A stretch of DNA of 64,000 nt from Cognatishimia sp. F0-27 (lineage in GTDB: Bacteria > Pseudomonadota > Alphaproteobacteria > Rhodobacterales > Rhodobacteraceae): assembly GCF_020667845.1 (NCBI RefSeq), contig NZ_JAFMPQ010000002.1, forward strand, positions 124,001 through 188,000. The letters are read 5' to 3'. The notes below the pieces were generated by a model that did no database searches, was not told where the DNA came from, and saw only the letters and a program-made list of their open reading frames with translations. Shown one piece after another: positions 43,772-52,528 of this stretch. Every line of letters starts with the position of its first letter. Positions within the stretch are counted from its first letter, which is position 1. The position numbers were made by a program, and so were the translations under genes.

Positions 43772-45064
43772 ATGGTCGATATCGCAACCCGCGTCTGGAA
43801 CCACAAATGGAAGATCGACCCCATCGTGCGGTCGCTCATCGACACGGATTTCTACAAGCTCTTGATGTGCCAGTCGGTGTTTCGCAACAAGCGGGACACG
43901 CAGGTGACGTTCTCGCTCATCAACCGGTCCAAGGACGTGCCGCTGGCGCGGCTGATCGACGAGGGAGAGCTGCGCGAACAACTCGACCACATCCGCAGCC
44001 TGAGCCTGAAGCGCAACGAAAGCACCTGGCTGCGCGGAAACACGTTTTATGGCAAGCGACAGATGTTCCGCCCGGATTTCATGGAGTGGTTCGAGGGGTT
44101 GCGGCTGCCGCCCTACCATCTGGAGCGGGTGGGGGATCAATACGAGCTGACCTTCGAGGGCGCGTGGCCGGAAGTGATGCTTTGGGAGATCCCGGCTCTT
44201 GCGGTGCTGATGGAACTGCGCGGGCGCGCGGTTCTGGGCGATATGGGGCGTTTCGAGCTGCAGGTGCTCTATGCGCGGGCGATGACCAAGCTGTGGGAAA
44301 AGATCGAGCGGCTGCGCGAGGTGCCGGCGCTCAGGATCGCGGATTTCGGCACGCGTCGGCGGCATTCCTTCCTGTGGCAGGATTGGTGCGTGCAGGCGAT
44401 GCTGGAAGGGCTGGGTGACAGTTTTGTCGGCACATCCAATTGCCTGATCGCGAAGAACCGCGACCTCGAGGCGATCGGCACCAATGCGCATGAATTGCCG
44501 ATGGTCTATGCCGCGCTGGCCGAGGACGACACCGCCTTGGCTCAGGCGCCCTATGACGTGCTGGCCGATTGGCAAGAAGAGCACGAGGGCAATCTGCGGA
44601 TCATCCTGCCGGATACCTACGGGACGGACGGGTTCTTGCGCAAAGCGCCGGACTGGCTCGCGGGTTGGACGGGGGTTCGCATCGACAGCGGCGATCCGGC
44701 GGAAGGTGCGGAGCGTGCGATTGCGTGGTGGAAGGCGCGCGGGGAGGATCCGCGCGACAAGCTGGTGATCTTTTCCGACGGGCTCAGCGAGGAGAAGATC
44801 CTGACCCTGCAACACCAGTTTGCCGGGCGGGTGCGGGTCAGCTTTGGCTGGGGCACGCTGTTGACCAATGATTTCCGTGGGCTGACGGCGGATGACCGGC
44901 TGGCGCCGTTCAGCCTTGTGTGCAAGGCGGTTGCGGCCAATGGGCGGCCGACGGTGAAGCTGTCGGACAACCCGGCCAAGGCCATGGGTCCGGAGGACCA
45001 GATCGCCCGGTACAAGCGCGTCTTTGGCGTTGGCGAGCAGACGCATATGGACGTGGTGGTCTGA
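43772..45064 (+). CDS. pncB: Nicotinate phosphoribosyltransferase
   Basis: This 430-aa enzyme has [17 protein letters not shown] at the start, the family hallmark [27 protein letters not shown] and GVRIDSGDP for phosphate binding. It joins nicotinate to PRPP with ATP to give nicotinate mononucleotide. The ATG at 43772 fits the family start; an out-of-frame longer ORF from 43738 is a shadow. It ends 10 bp before the convergent acyltransferase gene. Confidence 0.93.
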   Translation: MVDIATRVWNHKWKIDPIVRSLIDTDFYKLLMCQSVFRNKRDTQVTFSLINRSKDVPLARLIDEGELREQLDHIRSLSLKRNESTWLRGNTFYGKRQMFRPDFMEWFEGLRLPPYHLERVGDQYELTFEGAWPEVMLWEIPALAVLMELRGRAVLGDMGRFELQVLYARAMTKLWEKIERLREVPALRIADFGTRRRHSFLWQDWCVQAMLEGLGDSFVGTSNCLIAKNRDLEAIGTNAHELPMVYAALAEDDTALAQAPYDVLADWQEEHEGNLRIILPDTYGTDGFLRKAPDWLAGWTGVRIDSGDPAEGAERAIAWWKARGEDPRDKLVIFSDGLSEEKILTLQHQFAGRVRVSFGWGTLLTNDFRGLTADDRLAPFSLVCKAVAANGRPTVKLSDNPAKAMGPEDQIARYKRVFGVGEQTHMDVVV

Positions 45065-45074
45065 TCCGGGCGGC

Positions 45075-46193
45075 TCAGACCCGGGCCGGGGCCGGTTTGT
45101 CGCGGGGCACCGGCGCGCGTCGTCCGAGCCGTGCGCGCAGAGCCTTGCGCAGCGCGGGCAAGGGCCGCTCGAACAGCGCGGCGAAGGCGTAGCAGACCAG
45201 GAGCGTGCAGGCCAGCAGCAGCGCATCGCCGAGGAGCCCGTCGGTATTTGAGGCGAGGACCGGGCGCAGGATCTGCAGCACGGGATAATGCACGAGGTAG
45301 AGCGAGAAGCTGCCCCCGGCGAGCCAGCGGATCGCGTCGCTGCGCATGCGGGCGTGATGTGCCATCAGGCCGGCCATGCCCCAGATCTGTCCCGTGACCA
45401 TCGCGCCGAGCAGCGCGTTCCAGACGAATTCGTCAGAAAAGCCGAACCCATAGGTATGCGGCAGGCCGAGCAGCCCGGCGCTGAGATCGGTGAGCCCCTG
45501 TGGCAGGCCATTGGCCAGAGCCAGCGCGTAGAACACCGGCATACCGAGCGCGAGGGCAGCGGCATTGGTCGGGTTGGGCAGGCGGCCCGCCTCGATCCGG
45601 TGCCAGAGCCAGACGCCCATCAGCCATGCGGGCATGAGCAGGAGAACCTTCGGGCCGATGGCGAGCACGGCCAGTGCCATGAGACCGAGGCGGCGCGGGC
45701 CGGACGTCCAGAGCCAGAGCGCGAAGAGCAGGTAGAACGCGGCTTCGTAGCTCAGCGACCACCACGGGCCGTTGGTGCCGAGACGCACCATGTCCGTGCC
45801 CCATTGGGAGGTGAAGCTGAGCCCGTACCAGAAGGTTTCTGCCAGACCGAGCGGATGATACCACCAGCCGTCGTAATAGGCCGGATAGGCCGCTGCGCCG
45901 TAGCGGTCGAGGATCAGGGTGAGCACCAGCGCGGGGATCGCAACCGACCACAGCCGTGTCAGGCGCTGAAAGGCAAACCGCGATGCGGTTTTGTCCTTGG
46001 TCTGGGCCGCGAAGGCCACCACAAGGCCAGAAAGGACGAAGAAGATCACCACCGCGTCCGATCCGAGATTGAGTTCGCGGATCCAGATCCAGCGGCCTTC
46101 GGTGAAGCGCGGATAGGCCCAGTGCGACAGCAGCACCACCAGCGCCGCGCCGAAGCGCAGCGCGTCGAGGTAGAGGGAAAATCCGCGGTTCAT
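45075..46193 (-). CDS. Membrane acyltransferase, acyltransferase-3 family
   Basis: This 372-aa polytopic protein starts YLDALRFGAALVVLLSHW after a short N-terminus, with the family His in the first helix and about ten hydrophobic segments. These are features of acyltransferase-3 enzymes that O-acetylate polysaccharides or glycolipids from the cytoplasmic pool. The ATG at 46193 is 7 nt after the stop of the sterol-desaturase-like gene, so both are co-transcribed. The substrate is unknown. Confidence 0.85.
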   Translation of the reverse strand: MNRGFSLYLDALRFGAALVVLLSHWAYPRFTEGRWIWIRELNLGSDAVVIFFVLSGLVVAFAAQTKDKTASRFAFQRLTRLWSVAIPALVLTLILDRYGAAAYPAYYDGWWYHPLGLAETFWYGLSFTSQWGTDMVRLGTNGPWWSLSYEAAFYLLFALWLWTSGPRRLGLMALAVLAIGPKVLLLMPAWLMGVWLWHRIEAGRLPNPTNAAALALGMPVFYALALANGLPQGLTDLSAGLLGLPHTYGFGFSDEFVWNALLGAMVTGQIWGMAGLMAHHARMRSDAIRWLAGGSFSLYLVHYPVLQILRPVLASNTDGLLGDALLLACTLLVCYAFAALFERPLPALRKALRARLGRRAPVPRDKPAPARV

Positions 46194-46200
46194 GGGTTTT

Positions 46201-47256
46201 TTACTCCGCCGGGTGGATCGTGGTTGCGCCCCCAGGCACGGCGTCTGCGCGCCGCGCGGCTTTTTGGGCGGCGTCTTGCGCAGGGGGGGTCGGGGCACCG
46301 GATACGGCGTCTTCGCGCCGCGCGGCTTTTGAGCGGGCCGGGCGCAGGGTGGCCAGCGAGCTCTGGATCGGCTCGATGAGCGCGGTCATCAGGGTCGGGT
46401 GCGGCTGTGCGACCCGGTTGCCTTCCGCATCGCCGATCCCGAAGCGCAGGTCTTCGCGGTCCGACGTCAGGTAGAGCGTGCCGAACATCCAGTCCCAGAT
46501 CGCCAGCACCTCGCCGTAGTTCTTGTTGTAATGCCGGAGTTCGGAGGAGTGATGCACCTGGTGCTGGGCGGGGGAAATGAAGATATGTTCCCACCGGCGA
46601 CCGAAGCTCAGCCAGACATGGCTGTGGCGCAGGTTCGCGGTGACCGCGTTGAAGGCAAAGTAAAAGACATTGACCCCGGCGATGAGCGCCACCGAGAGGT
46701 CGGTGACAAGAAATGACAGCAGGACGCCCTGTGCCACACCGAGGATCACGCCCTTGGCCGTCGAGGAGATCAGGTCGTAGATCGGATGTTTGCGGTAGAC
46801 GGTGATCGGGGTCATCACCTCTGCCGAGTGATGCACCGCGTGGAACGGCCAGAGCGTCGGGTGTTCATGGTGCACGCGGTGCACCCAGTAAACGGTGAAG
46901 TCATTGGCCAGCAACACGATCAGCGCGATCCAGACCGGCGAGAGGGTGGCAGGTTCGGTCACCGTGCCGCCGGCGAAGCCGACGATCAGCGACGCGATGG
47001 CGACGGTCACGGCGACTTTCTGGAACGCGCCCAGAAGGGTGAGAATGCGGCCCACGGCAAAAAGCTGGATATCGACCAGATGCGAGCGGTGGAAATAGAT
47101 GTCGCGGGGAAAGAGCCAGCGCCAGAAGCTTCCGGTTTCGCGCTGCTTGCGCCACACCCAGTAGGCCAGAATGATCATCCCGGGCAGGTAGAACGGCGCG
47201 ATGCGCAGCGAAGGGTGGGCGATGGTGGCCTGGAAAAAGGCGAAGATGTCCTGCAT
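46201..47256 (-). CDS. Sterol desaturase/fatty acid hydroxylase family membrane enzyme
   Basis: This 351-aa di-iron membrane enzyme has the three His clusters HRVHHE, HAVHHS and HQVHHS and about five hydrophobic segments. It would hydroxylate or desaturate a lipid; the bacterial substrates are mostly unknown and need not be sterols. The last 40 residues are unusual: KAARREDAVSGAP and KAARRADAVPGGA, 22 residues apart, repeat one another and come from a 66-bp-spaced direct DNA repeat (46238 and 46304). It leads a two-gene operon with the acyltransferase. Confidence 0.85.
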   Translation of the reverse strand: MQDIFAFFQATIAHPSLRIAPFYLPGMIILAYWVWRKQRETGSFWRWLFPRDIYFHRSHLVDIQLFAVGRILTLLGAFQKVAVTVAIASLIVGFAGGTVTEPATLSPVWIALIVLLANDFTVYWVHRVHHEHPTLWPFHAVHHSAEVMTPITVYRKHPIYDLISSTAKGVILGVAQGVLLSFLVTDLSVALIAGVNVFYFAFNAVTANLRHSHVWLSFGRRWEHIFISPAQHQVHHSSELRHYNKNYGEVLAIWDWMFGTLYLTSDREDLRFGIGDAEGNRVAQPHPTLMTALIEPIQSSLATLRPARSKAARREDAVSGAPTPPAQDAAQKAARRADAVPGGATTIHPAE

Positions 47257-47430
47257 GGGATCAGGCTCCGGAATTGGTGACGTCTGCTCGGGCGCGGTCT
47301 TGTCGCCGCGCTTTGGGTCCGGTCTCGAGAGCTAGGCCGGGTTTTCGGCAGGATTGAGGCGAGAGCGGGGCGGTTTGGCGCTGCGCCGCGCGGTCGGCGG
47401 CGCGACCGGGACGGGACACGCGGGCGGTGG

Positions 47431-47786
47431 GCGGGCTTGCTGGCGGTGGGTGCGCGGCGCTGGCGGTGGCTTGGGGGCGCTGCCCCCGTCTTTGCAAGCA
47501 AAGACTCCCCCGGGATATTTCAGGCCCAAAGAAACCGGGGGAGATCGCGGACCGGTCCTTGTATGGACATCGTGGCCGATCCGGCTGTCTGTTGCGGGCG
47601 CGAGGTGGCCGGCGGGCTTGCTGGCGGTGGGTGCGCGACGCTGGCGGTGGCTTGGGGGCGCTGCTCCCGTCTTTGCAAGCAAAGACTCCCCCGGGATAAT
47701 TCAGGCCCAAAGAAACCGGGGGAGATCGCGGACCGGTCCCTGTATGGACATCGTGGCCGATCCGATTGTGTGTTGCGGGCGCGAGG
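47431..47786 (+). repeat. 181-bp direct duplication containing palindromes
   Basis: Copy one spans about 47431-47605 and copy two 47613-47786, nearly identical and offset by 181-182 bp. Each contains GTCTTTGC-AA-GCAAAGAC (47488-47505 and 47669-47686), a perfect 8-bp stem. Next to it is CTCCCCCGG ... CCGGGGGAG (47505-47513 with 47535-47543 in copy one). Between the arms lies GGATATTTCAGGCCCAAAG. Stacked hairpins without T-runs suggest a terminator-like or repetitive extragenic element. The region 47257-47959 has no recognisable gene beyond this. Confidence 0.88.
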
Positions 47787-47959
47787 CTTTCTCGCTTTTC
47801 CCCACAAGGCGGCCCCGGGGCCGTGCGCGAGACGAAACCGGAGGCGACGGCTCGGTGGGCGCATGGTGGGCGTGGGGCAGGCGGGTGCGTTCAGGGCGGG
47901 TTTTCATCGCCGCGCGCGCCCGGTATGCACGGGGTCACGCGCAGAGGAGACCGCGACCC

Positions 47960-49051
47960 ATGTCGAAGATCGAGCCGCAACCCGGTATCCTGGATATCCA
48001 GCCCTATGTGGGCGGGAAATCCCATATCGACGGTGTCGAGAACATCGTCAAGCTCAGCTCCAACGAGAACCCTTTCGGCCCCAGCCCGGCCGCGCAGGAG
48101 GCGGTCAAGCGCTCGGTCCATCAGCTGCACCGCTATCCGTCCACAGATCATGCCAGCCTGCGGCAGGCCATTGCTGAGGTCCACGGGCTGGAGGCCCGTC
48201 GGATCATTTGCGGTGTCGGGTCCGACGAGATCCTGCATCTTCTGTGCCAGGCCTATGCCGGGCCGGGCGACGAGGTGATCCATACCGAGCACGGCTTTGC
48301 CATTTACCGCATCGGCGCACTGGCGGCGGGGGCGACCCCGGTGGAAGTGCCGGAGCGCGAACGTGTGACCTGTGTCGACGAGATCCTCGAAGCCTGCGGG
48401 CCGAAGACGCGGCTTGTTTTCATCGCCAACCCGAACAATCCGACCGGAACGATGATCGGCATGGCGGAGATCGAGCGGCTGGCCGCGGGTCTTCCGGACC
48501 GCGCGCTGCTGGTTCTGGACGGGGCCTACGCGGAATATGTGGAGGGCTATGACGGCGGTGCGGCACTGGTGGAGACGCGCGACAACGTGGTGATGACGCG
48601 GACCTTTTCGAAGCTCTACGGGCTGGGCGGGTTGCGGATCGGTTGGGGCTATGCGCCGCAGGAGATCATCGACGTCCTGAACAGGATCCGGGGGCCGTTC
48701 AATCTCAGCCAGACCGCGCTCGATGCCGCGGAAGCGGCGATCCGCGACACGGCCTATGTGGAGAAGTGCCGGGTGGAAAACGCGCGGATGCGGGCGTGGC
48801 TGTCGGAGGCGCTGGCCGAGCATGGGGTGCCGTCGGATACGTCCATGGCCAATTTCGTGCTGGCGCGGATGGGGTCGGCGGAGGAGGCGGAGGCCTGTGA
48901 CGCGTATTTGCAGAGCGAGGGGCTGATCGTGCGACGCGTGGCGGGCTACAAGCTGCCGAATGCGCTCAGGATCACGGTGGGCGATGAGCCGTCCTGTCGC
49001 CGGGTGGCGCATGCGATCGGTCAGTTCAAGGCAGGTGCGCGATGCCCGTGA
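47960..49051 (+). CDS. hisC: Histidinol-phosphate aminotransferase
   Basis: This 363-aa fold-type I aminotransferase has [13 protein letters not shown] at the start, [20 protein letters not shown] and the PLP-binding Lys in [15 protein letters not shown]. The SSNENPFG opening and HRYPSTDHA stretch are typical of HisC. With tyrC immediately downstream it may also transaminate aromatic amino acids, as some HisC enzymes do. AGAGGAGA precedes the ATG at 47960. The longer frame upstream runs through the 181-bp repeats and is not used. It overlaps tyrC by 10 nt. Confidence 0.9.
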   Translation: MSKIEPQPGILDIQPYVGGKSHIDGVENIVKLSSNENPFGPSPAAQEAVKRSVHQLHRYPSTDHASLRQAIAEVHGLEARRIICGVGSDEILHLLCQAYAGPGDEVIHTEHGFAIYRIGALAAGATPVEVPERERVTCVDEILEACGPKTRLVFIANPNNPTGTMIGMAEIERLAAGLPDRALLVLDGAYAEYVEGYDGGAALVETRDNVVMTRTFSKLYGLGGLRIGWGYAPQEIIDVLNRIRGPFNLSQTALDAAEAAIRDTAYVEKCRVENARMRAWLSEALAEHGVPSDTSMANFVLARMGSAEEAEACDAYLQSEGLIVRRVAGYKLPNALRITVGDEPSCRRVAHAIGQFKAGARCP

Positions 49052-49962
49052 TTTACGACAAGGTGGCGCTGATCGGGCTTGGGCTGATCGCGTCGTCGAT
49101 GTTCTGGTCCGGCAAGCGGACCGGGGCGGTGGGCCATGTGTCGGGGTTTGCGCGCTCTGCCGAGACACGCGAGACCGCGCGACGGATCGGCCTGTGCGAC
49201 AGCGTCTGCGACAGCATCGCAGAGGTCGTCGCCGATGCCGATCTCGTGGTGCTGGCGGTCCCTGTTGGTGCGATGGGGGCGGTGGCGCGGGAGATGGCGC
49301 CGCATCTCAAGCCGGGGGCGACGGTGACGGATGTGGGGTCGGTCAAGCAGACCGTGATTGACAATGTGGGGCCGTATATTCCGGAGAGGGTGCATTTTGT
49401 GCCCGCGCACCCGATGGCCGGGACAGAGCATTCCGGGCCGGAATCGGGCTTTGCGACGCTGTTTGACAACCGGTGGTGCCTCGTGGTTCCGCCCGAGGGC
49501 ACGGACCCTGCGGCGGTCGACCGGCTGGAGGCCTATTGGCATGCGCTGGGCAGCCAGACGGAGCGCATGGATGTGGAGCATCATGACCTTGTCTGTGCGG
49601 TGGTGAGCCATATTCCGCACCTCATTGCCTACACGATGGTTGGTGTGGCCGATGATCTGCGCCGGGTCACGGATCAAGAGGTGATCAAGTTCTCGGCGGC
49701 GGGGTTCCGGGATTTCACCCGGATTGCGGCCTCTGATCCGACCATGTGGCGGGACGTGTTCCTGACCAACAAGGACGCCACGATCGAGATGCTCGGGCGG
49801 TTCACCGAAGAGCTGTTTGCGCTGCAACGGGCGATCAGAACCGGCGACGGTGAGCAGCTTCACGCCTATTTCACCCGTACCCGGACCATACGCCGTAGCA
49901 TTCTGGAGGCAGGTCAGGATACTGATAAGCCAGATTTCGGTCGGGTTCAGGTGGGCAAATGA
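49042..49962 (+). CDS. tyrC: Prephenate/arogenate dehydrogenase
   Basis: This 306-aa enzyme has the Rossmann motif [37 protein letters not shown] and [14 protein letters not shown], all diagnostic of the TyrA/TyrC dehydrogenases that make the tyrosine precursor. There is no fused chorismate mutase or ACT domain, so it is the stand-alone cyclohexadienyl type. Whether prephenate or arogenate is preferred cannot be seen. It is coupled to hisC and to the extensin-like gene by overlaps. Confidence 0.9.
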   Translation: MPVIYDKVALIGLGLIASSMFWSGKRTGAVGHVSGFARSAETRETARRIGLCDSVCDSIAEVVADADLVVLAVPVGAMGAVAREMAPHLKPGATVTDVGSVKQTVIDNVGPYIPERVHFVPAHPMAGTEHSGPESGFATLFDNRWCLVVPPEGTDPAAVDRLEAYWHALGSQTERMDVEHHDLVCAVVSHIPHLIAYTMVGVADDLRRVTDQEVIKFSAAGFRDFTRIAASDPTMWRDVFLTNKDATIEMLGRFTEELFALQRAIRTGDGEQLHAYFTRTRTIRRSILEAGQDTDKPDFGRVQVGK

Positions 49963-50666
49963 AACGCATTGCATTGGCGATAGGTCTTGTGGCGACACTG
50001 GCGGCATGTGCGTCGCGCGATGCGCCGACCGATACGGCCGGCCCGGAGAAAAAGGGGGCGGTGGCACAGGTGGGCGCGGTTCTGGGCCGCGCTTTTGCGT
50101 CGACCTCGGACAGTAAGGACGGTCTGCGCGCCATCGAGGGCGGCGGGCTGTGTGGAGACCCCGTGCTCAAGGGGGTGGTTGTCGGCCGGGTGCCGGGACG
50201 GATCGCCGGCTGCGGGATCGAGAACGCCGTGCGGCTTGATCAGGTCGGGCAGATCTCGCTTAGTCAGGGGGCGACGATCAATTGCGCAACGGCCAAGGCT
50301 TTCAAGACATGGATCGAAACCGGGGCGATGCCCGCCTTCGGGGACCGCGGCGGCGGTCTTGCCGGGCTCAAGGTTGCGGCCAGCTATGCTTGCCGGACGC
50401 GCAACCACAGGCGTGGCGCGAAGATATCCGAGCATGGCAAGGGCAACGCGATCGACATTTCGGCTTTCTTTCTGCTCGATGGCACGGAGATCCCGCTTCT
50501 GGGGAACTGGAACAGCGGCACAAACGGGCAGGCGATGAAGAAGATGCATGCTGCCGCCTGCGGCCCGTTCAAAACGGTGCTTGGCCCGGATTCGGATCGC
50601 TGGCATCAGGATCATTTCCATTTTGACGTGGCGCAGCATCGCGGCGGCGGAACCTATTGCCGCTAG
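49959..50666 (+). CDS. Extensin-like family lipoprotein, probable peptidoglycan peptidase
   Basis: This 235-aa protein has a lipoprotein signal ([18 protein letters not shown], lipobox LAAC) and an extensin-like C-terminal domain with SEHGKGNAIDISAF and WHQDHFHFDV. The His/Asp/His pattern is that of the zinc site in LAS-type (VanY/MepA) peptidases. It therefore probably cleaves peptidoglycan cross-links, although the family name is historical. It is coupled to tyrC by an ATGA overlap, a pairing with no clear functional logic. Confidence 0.85.
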   Translation: MKRIALAIGLVATLAACASRDAPTDTAGPEKKGAVAQVGAVLGRAFASTSDSKDGLRAIEGGGLCGDPVLKGVVVGRVPGRIAGCGIENAVRLDQVGQISLSQGATINCATAKAFKTWIETGAMPAFGDRGGGLAGLKVAASYACRTRNHRRGAKISEHGKGNAIDISAFFLLDGTEIPLLGNWNSGTNGQAMKKMHAAACGPFKTVLGPDSDRWHQDHFHFDVAQHRGGGTYCR

Positions 50667-51192
50667 GTCAGACGGGCGCGCGCAGGGTTTGGGACGACGC
50701 TGACTGGCAGACGTCCGGCCCACGGGCCTGATGGTCGCAGCGATTTTTGATTGCGGACGCTGCGCCGGACCGTCGGTCCGGACGGTTGATGCTTGGCCCG
50801 GCTGATCGCCCGCAGTCCCGGTTAAGCGCGGGCAAAGCCGCGCAGGGTCGGCTCGGTGCGGCGCTTGCCGGAGAGGGGGCGCTGTGCATTCCGGTCAATC
50901 TCGGTATGGCCGATCCACAGTCCTCTCGGCGCGGCCCAATCGTGACAAATCGAGCCGAACAGGCGCGTGCCGGGCCGCAGGGGCCCGGCGGTGTTGTCCT
51001 GCGTGGCGGAGATCGGGCCAGCGGGGACCAGAGCAGCCCTGCACCGGCGGCACGGGCGCGGCCTCCGTGCAGGGGAGCGTGGAGGCAGGGTCACGCGGCG
51101 CGGGCTGTTCGGCTCAAGCAGGAGAGACCCCGTCGCGGCCCGTGTCCCCGCGCGTGATGCGCAGGTGTGCAGGCGCCGGGCCGAAATCCGGG
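50667..51192 (+). other. Intergenic region with a strong hairpin
   Basis: This 526-bp stretch lies between convergent genes. CCGGACCG-T-CGGTCCGG at 50765-50781 is a perfect 8-bp palindrome around one base. It could terminate transcription or bind a protein. No gene is recognised in the rest. Confidence 0.5.
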
Positions 51193-51588
51193 TCAGGCGG
51201 CCGCCGTTGCCTCGATTTCAAAGAGCAGGCCGGGAATGGCGAGCCGCGTGACACCGAGAAGGGTCATGGGTGGGGCGCAGTGCGCCGCGCCAAAACGCTG
51301 CCCGAGCAGATCGAAATGCGACAGCGCCGCGTCCACGTCGGTGGCAAACACCCCGAGCCGGATCACATCGCCGAACCCAAGGCCCGCCTGTCCGAGCACC
51401 GCTTCGAGATTGTCGAGCGCGAGGTCGATCTGCGCGCGCATGTCGCCCGGATGCTGCGGGGCGCCATTGGCGTCCACGGCGGTTTGCCCGGCGCAGATGA
51501 CCTGACGCTGTGCGCCTTCGATGATTTCGGCCTGATTGTATCCGAGGCCGAGCGACCAGTTCCATGGATTGACAGCGGTGCGTTGCAT
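51193..51588 (-). CDS. RidA-family protein
   Basis: This 131-aa protein has the RidA/YjgF fold motifs VICAGQTAVDANGAP, DLALDNLEAVLGQAG and FGDVIRLGVFATDVD. The Arg of the classical active site (in xCRVE) is replaced in the C-terminal part (GLLFEIEATA), so the imine deaminase activity of RidA itself is not assured. It belongs to the broader family. Start ATG at 51588 (MQRTAVNPW). It is divergent from a WYL regulator across a palindrome, so it is probably that regulator's target. Confidence 0.85.
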   Translation of the reverse strand: MQRTAVNPWNWSLGLGYNQAEIIEGAQRQVICAGQTAVDANGAPQHPGDMRAQIDLALDNLEAVLGQAGLGFGDVIRLGVFATDVDAALSHFDLLGQRFGAAHCAPPMTLLGVTRLAIPGLLFEIEATAAA

Positions 51589-51643
51589 GTTTGGATGTCC
51601 TTGTTTTGCTGTTGTTTGACGTGACATCACCTGCGTAAACCAA

Positions 51644-51668
51644 AATGGTGCCAAATTTTGTCACCATT
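51644..51668 (+). promoter_or_regulatory. Inverted repeat between ridA-like gene and WYL regulator
   Basis: AATGGTG, eleven bases and CACCATT form a perfect 7-bp-arm palindrome in the 97-bp divergent spacer. An additional ATGGTG half-site follows at about 51674. The WYL-family regulator encoded next to it is the likely binder. Confidence 0.55.
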
Positions 51669-51685
51669 CATGCTATGGTGGTGAA

Positions 51686-52405
51686 ATGAATAGTCGCCTG
51701 CGCCAAGACGCCCTCATCCGAAGCCTGCGCCGCAGCGGGTCAGCCACCGTTGACAGCCTTGCCGACGAGGTTGGCGCGTCGCGCCGCACCGTGCTGCGCG
51801 ATATCGGTGCGCTGCGGGATCAGGGTTTTGTCATCCATTCCGAACCGGGCCGGGGCGGAGGCATACAGCTTGACCCGCAATCGGTCCAAACCACCGCGCG
51901 GCTGTCCGTGGCGGAGGTCTTTGCGCTGCTGATCAGCGTGGCGGCGATGCGTGCGGCGGGAAACCTGCCATTTTCTGACCTTGCCGATCAGGGCCTGGCG
52001 CGCATCGAACGCGCTTTGCCGCCCGACAAGCTGCGGGACCTGCGACGGTTTCTCGATTGCCTGCATGTGGGGCCGCTTTCCCCACATCAGGATCTTTCGG
52101 ATCTGGGCACGCTGGATCCGGAGCTTCTGCCGGCTTTCGAGGCGGCCTTTCTCTCTCGCGTGATGCTGCGGTTTGCGTATCGCGACGCGCGGGGGCGGCA
52201 GACCCGTCGCGAGGTGGAGCCGCAGGCGATGCTGATCCTGCCGCCGCTTTGGTACCTGGTGGCGTGGGATCCCGCGCGGGCGGGGTTTCGGCATTTCCGG
52301 ATGGACCGGATCAGCCGGCCGGAGCAGGTCCCGGGCACGGGCTTTCGCCAGCGGCATGTGCCGTTTGAAGCGGATGTATGCCCGTATCGCGATTTGCCGC
52401 GCTGA
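51686..52405 (+). CDS. DeoR/YafY-type regulator with WYL domain
   Basis: This 239-aa regulator has an N-terminal helix-turn-helix (DSLADEVGASRRTVLRDIGAL) and a C-terminal WYL-type ligand domain with PLWYLVAWDPARAGFRHF. Such proteins are mostly repressors responding to small ligands or nucleic acid. It is divergent from the RidA-like gene, with a palindrome in between. Confidence 0.9.
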   Translation: MNSRLRQDALIRSLRRSGSATVDSLADEVGASRRTVLRDIGALRDQGFVIHSEPGRGGGIQLDPQSVQTTARLSVAEVFALLISVAAMRAAGNLPFSDLADQGLARIERALPPDKLRDLRRFLDCLHVGPLSPHQDLSDLGTLDPELLPAFEAAFLSRVMLRFAYRDARGRQTRREVEPQAMLILPPLWYLVAWDPARAGFRHFRMDRISRPEQVPGTGFRQRHVPFEADVCPYRDLPR

Positions 52406-52454
52406 TACCGCGCTGCGGCGTAAGGCGCAGCGATGGCGGTGCAGGCTGGCCCGT

Positions 52455-52517
52455 CGGAGACCGCCCGGCGGGCGGGCGAGGGGGTGGTTCGGAGACCGCC
52501 CGACGGGCGGGCGAGGG
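52455..52517 (+). terminator. Duplicated GC-rich hairpin between convergent genes
   Basis: A 28-bp unit beginning CGGAGACCGCCCG occurs at 52455-52482 and 52490-52517 with one base difference. Each contains CCGCCCG-N-CGGGCGG, a perfect stem around a single base. The pair lies between the WYL gene and soeC, which converge, so it probably acts as a bidirectional terminator. No T-run is present. Confidence 0.6.
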
Positions 52518-52528
52518 ATGGATCCGGA

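Noticed and set aside
47261-47864. Several 110-150-codon minus-strand frames
   Set aside because: They read through the 181-bp duplication and its hairpins; low-complexity Pro/Arg sequence without family features.
50884-51624. 246-codon plus-strand frame
   Set aside because: Its 3' half is antisense to the RidA-like gene and the rest is Arg/Gly-rich without a domain.
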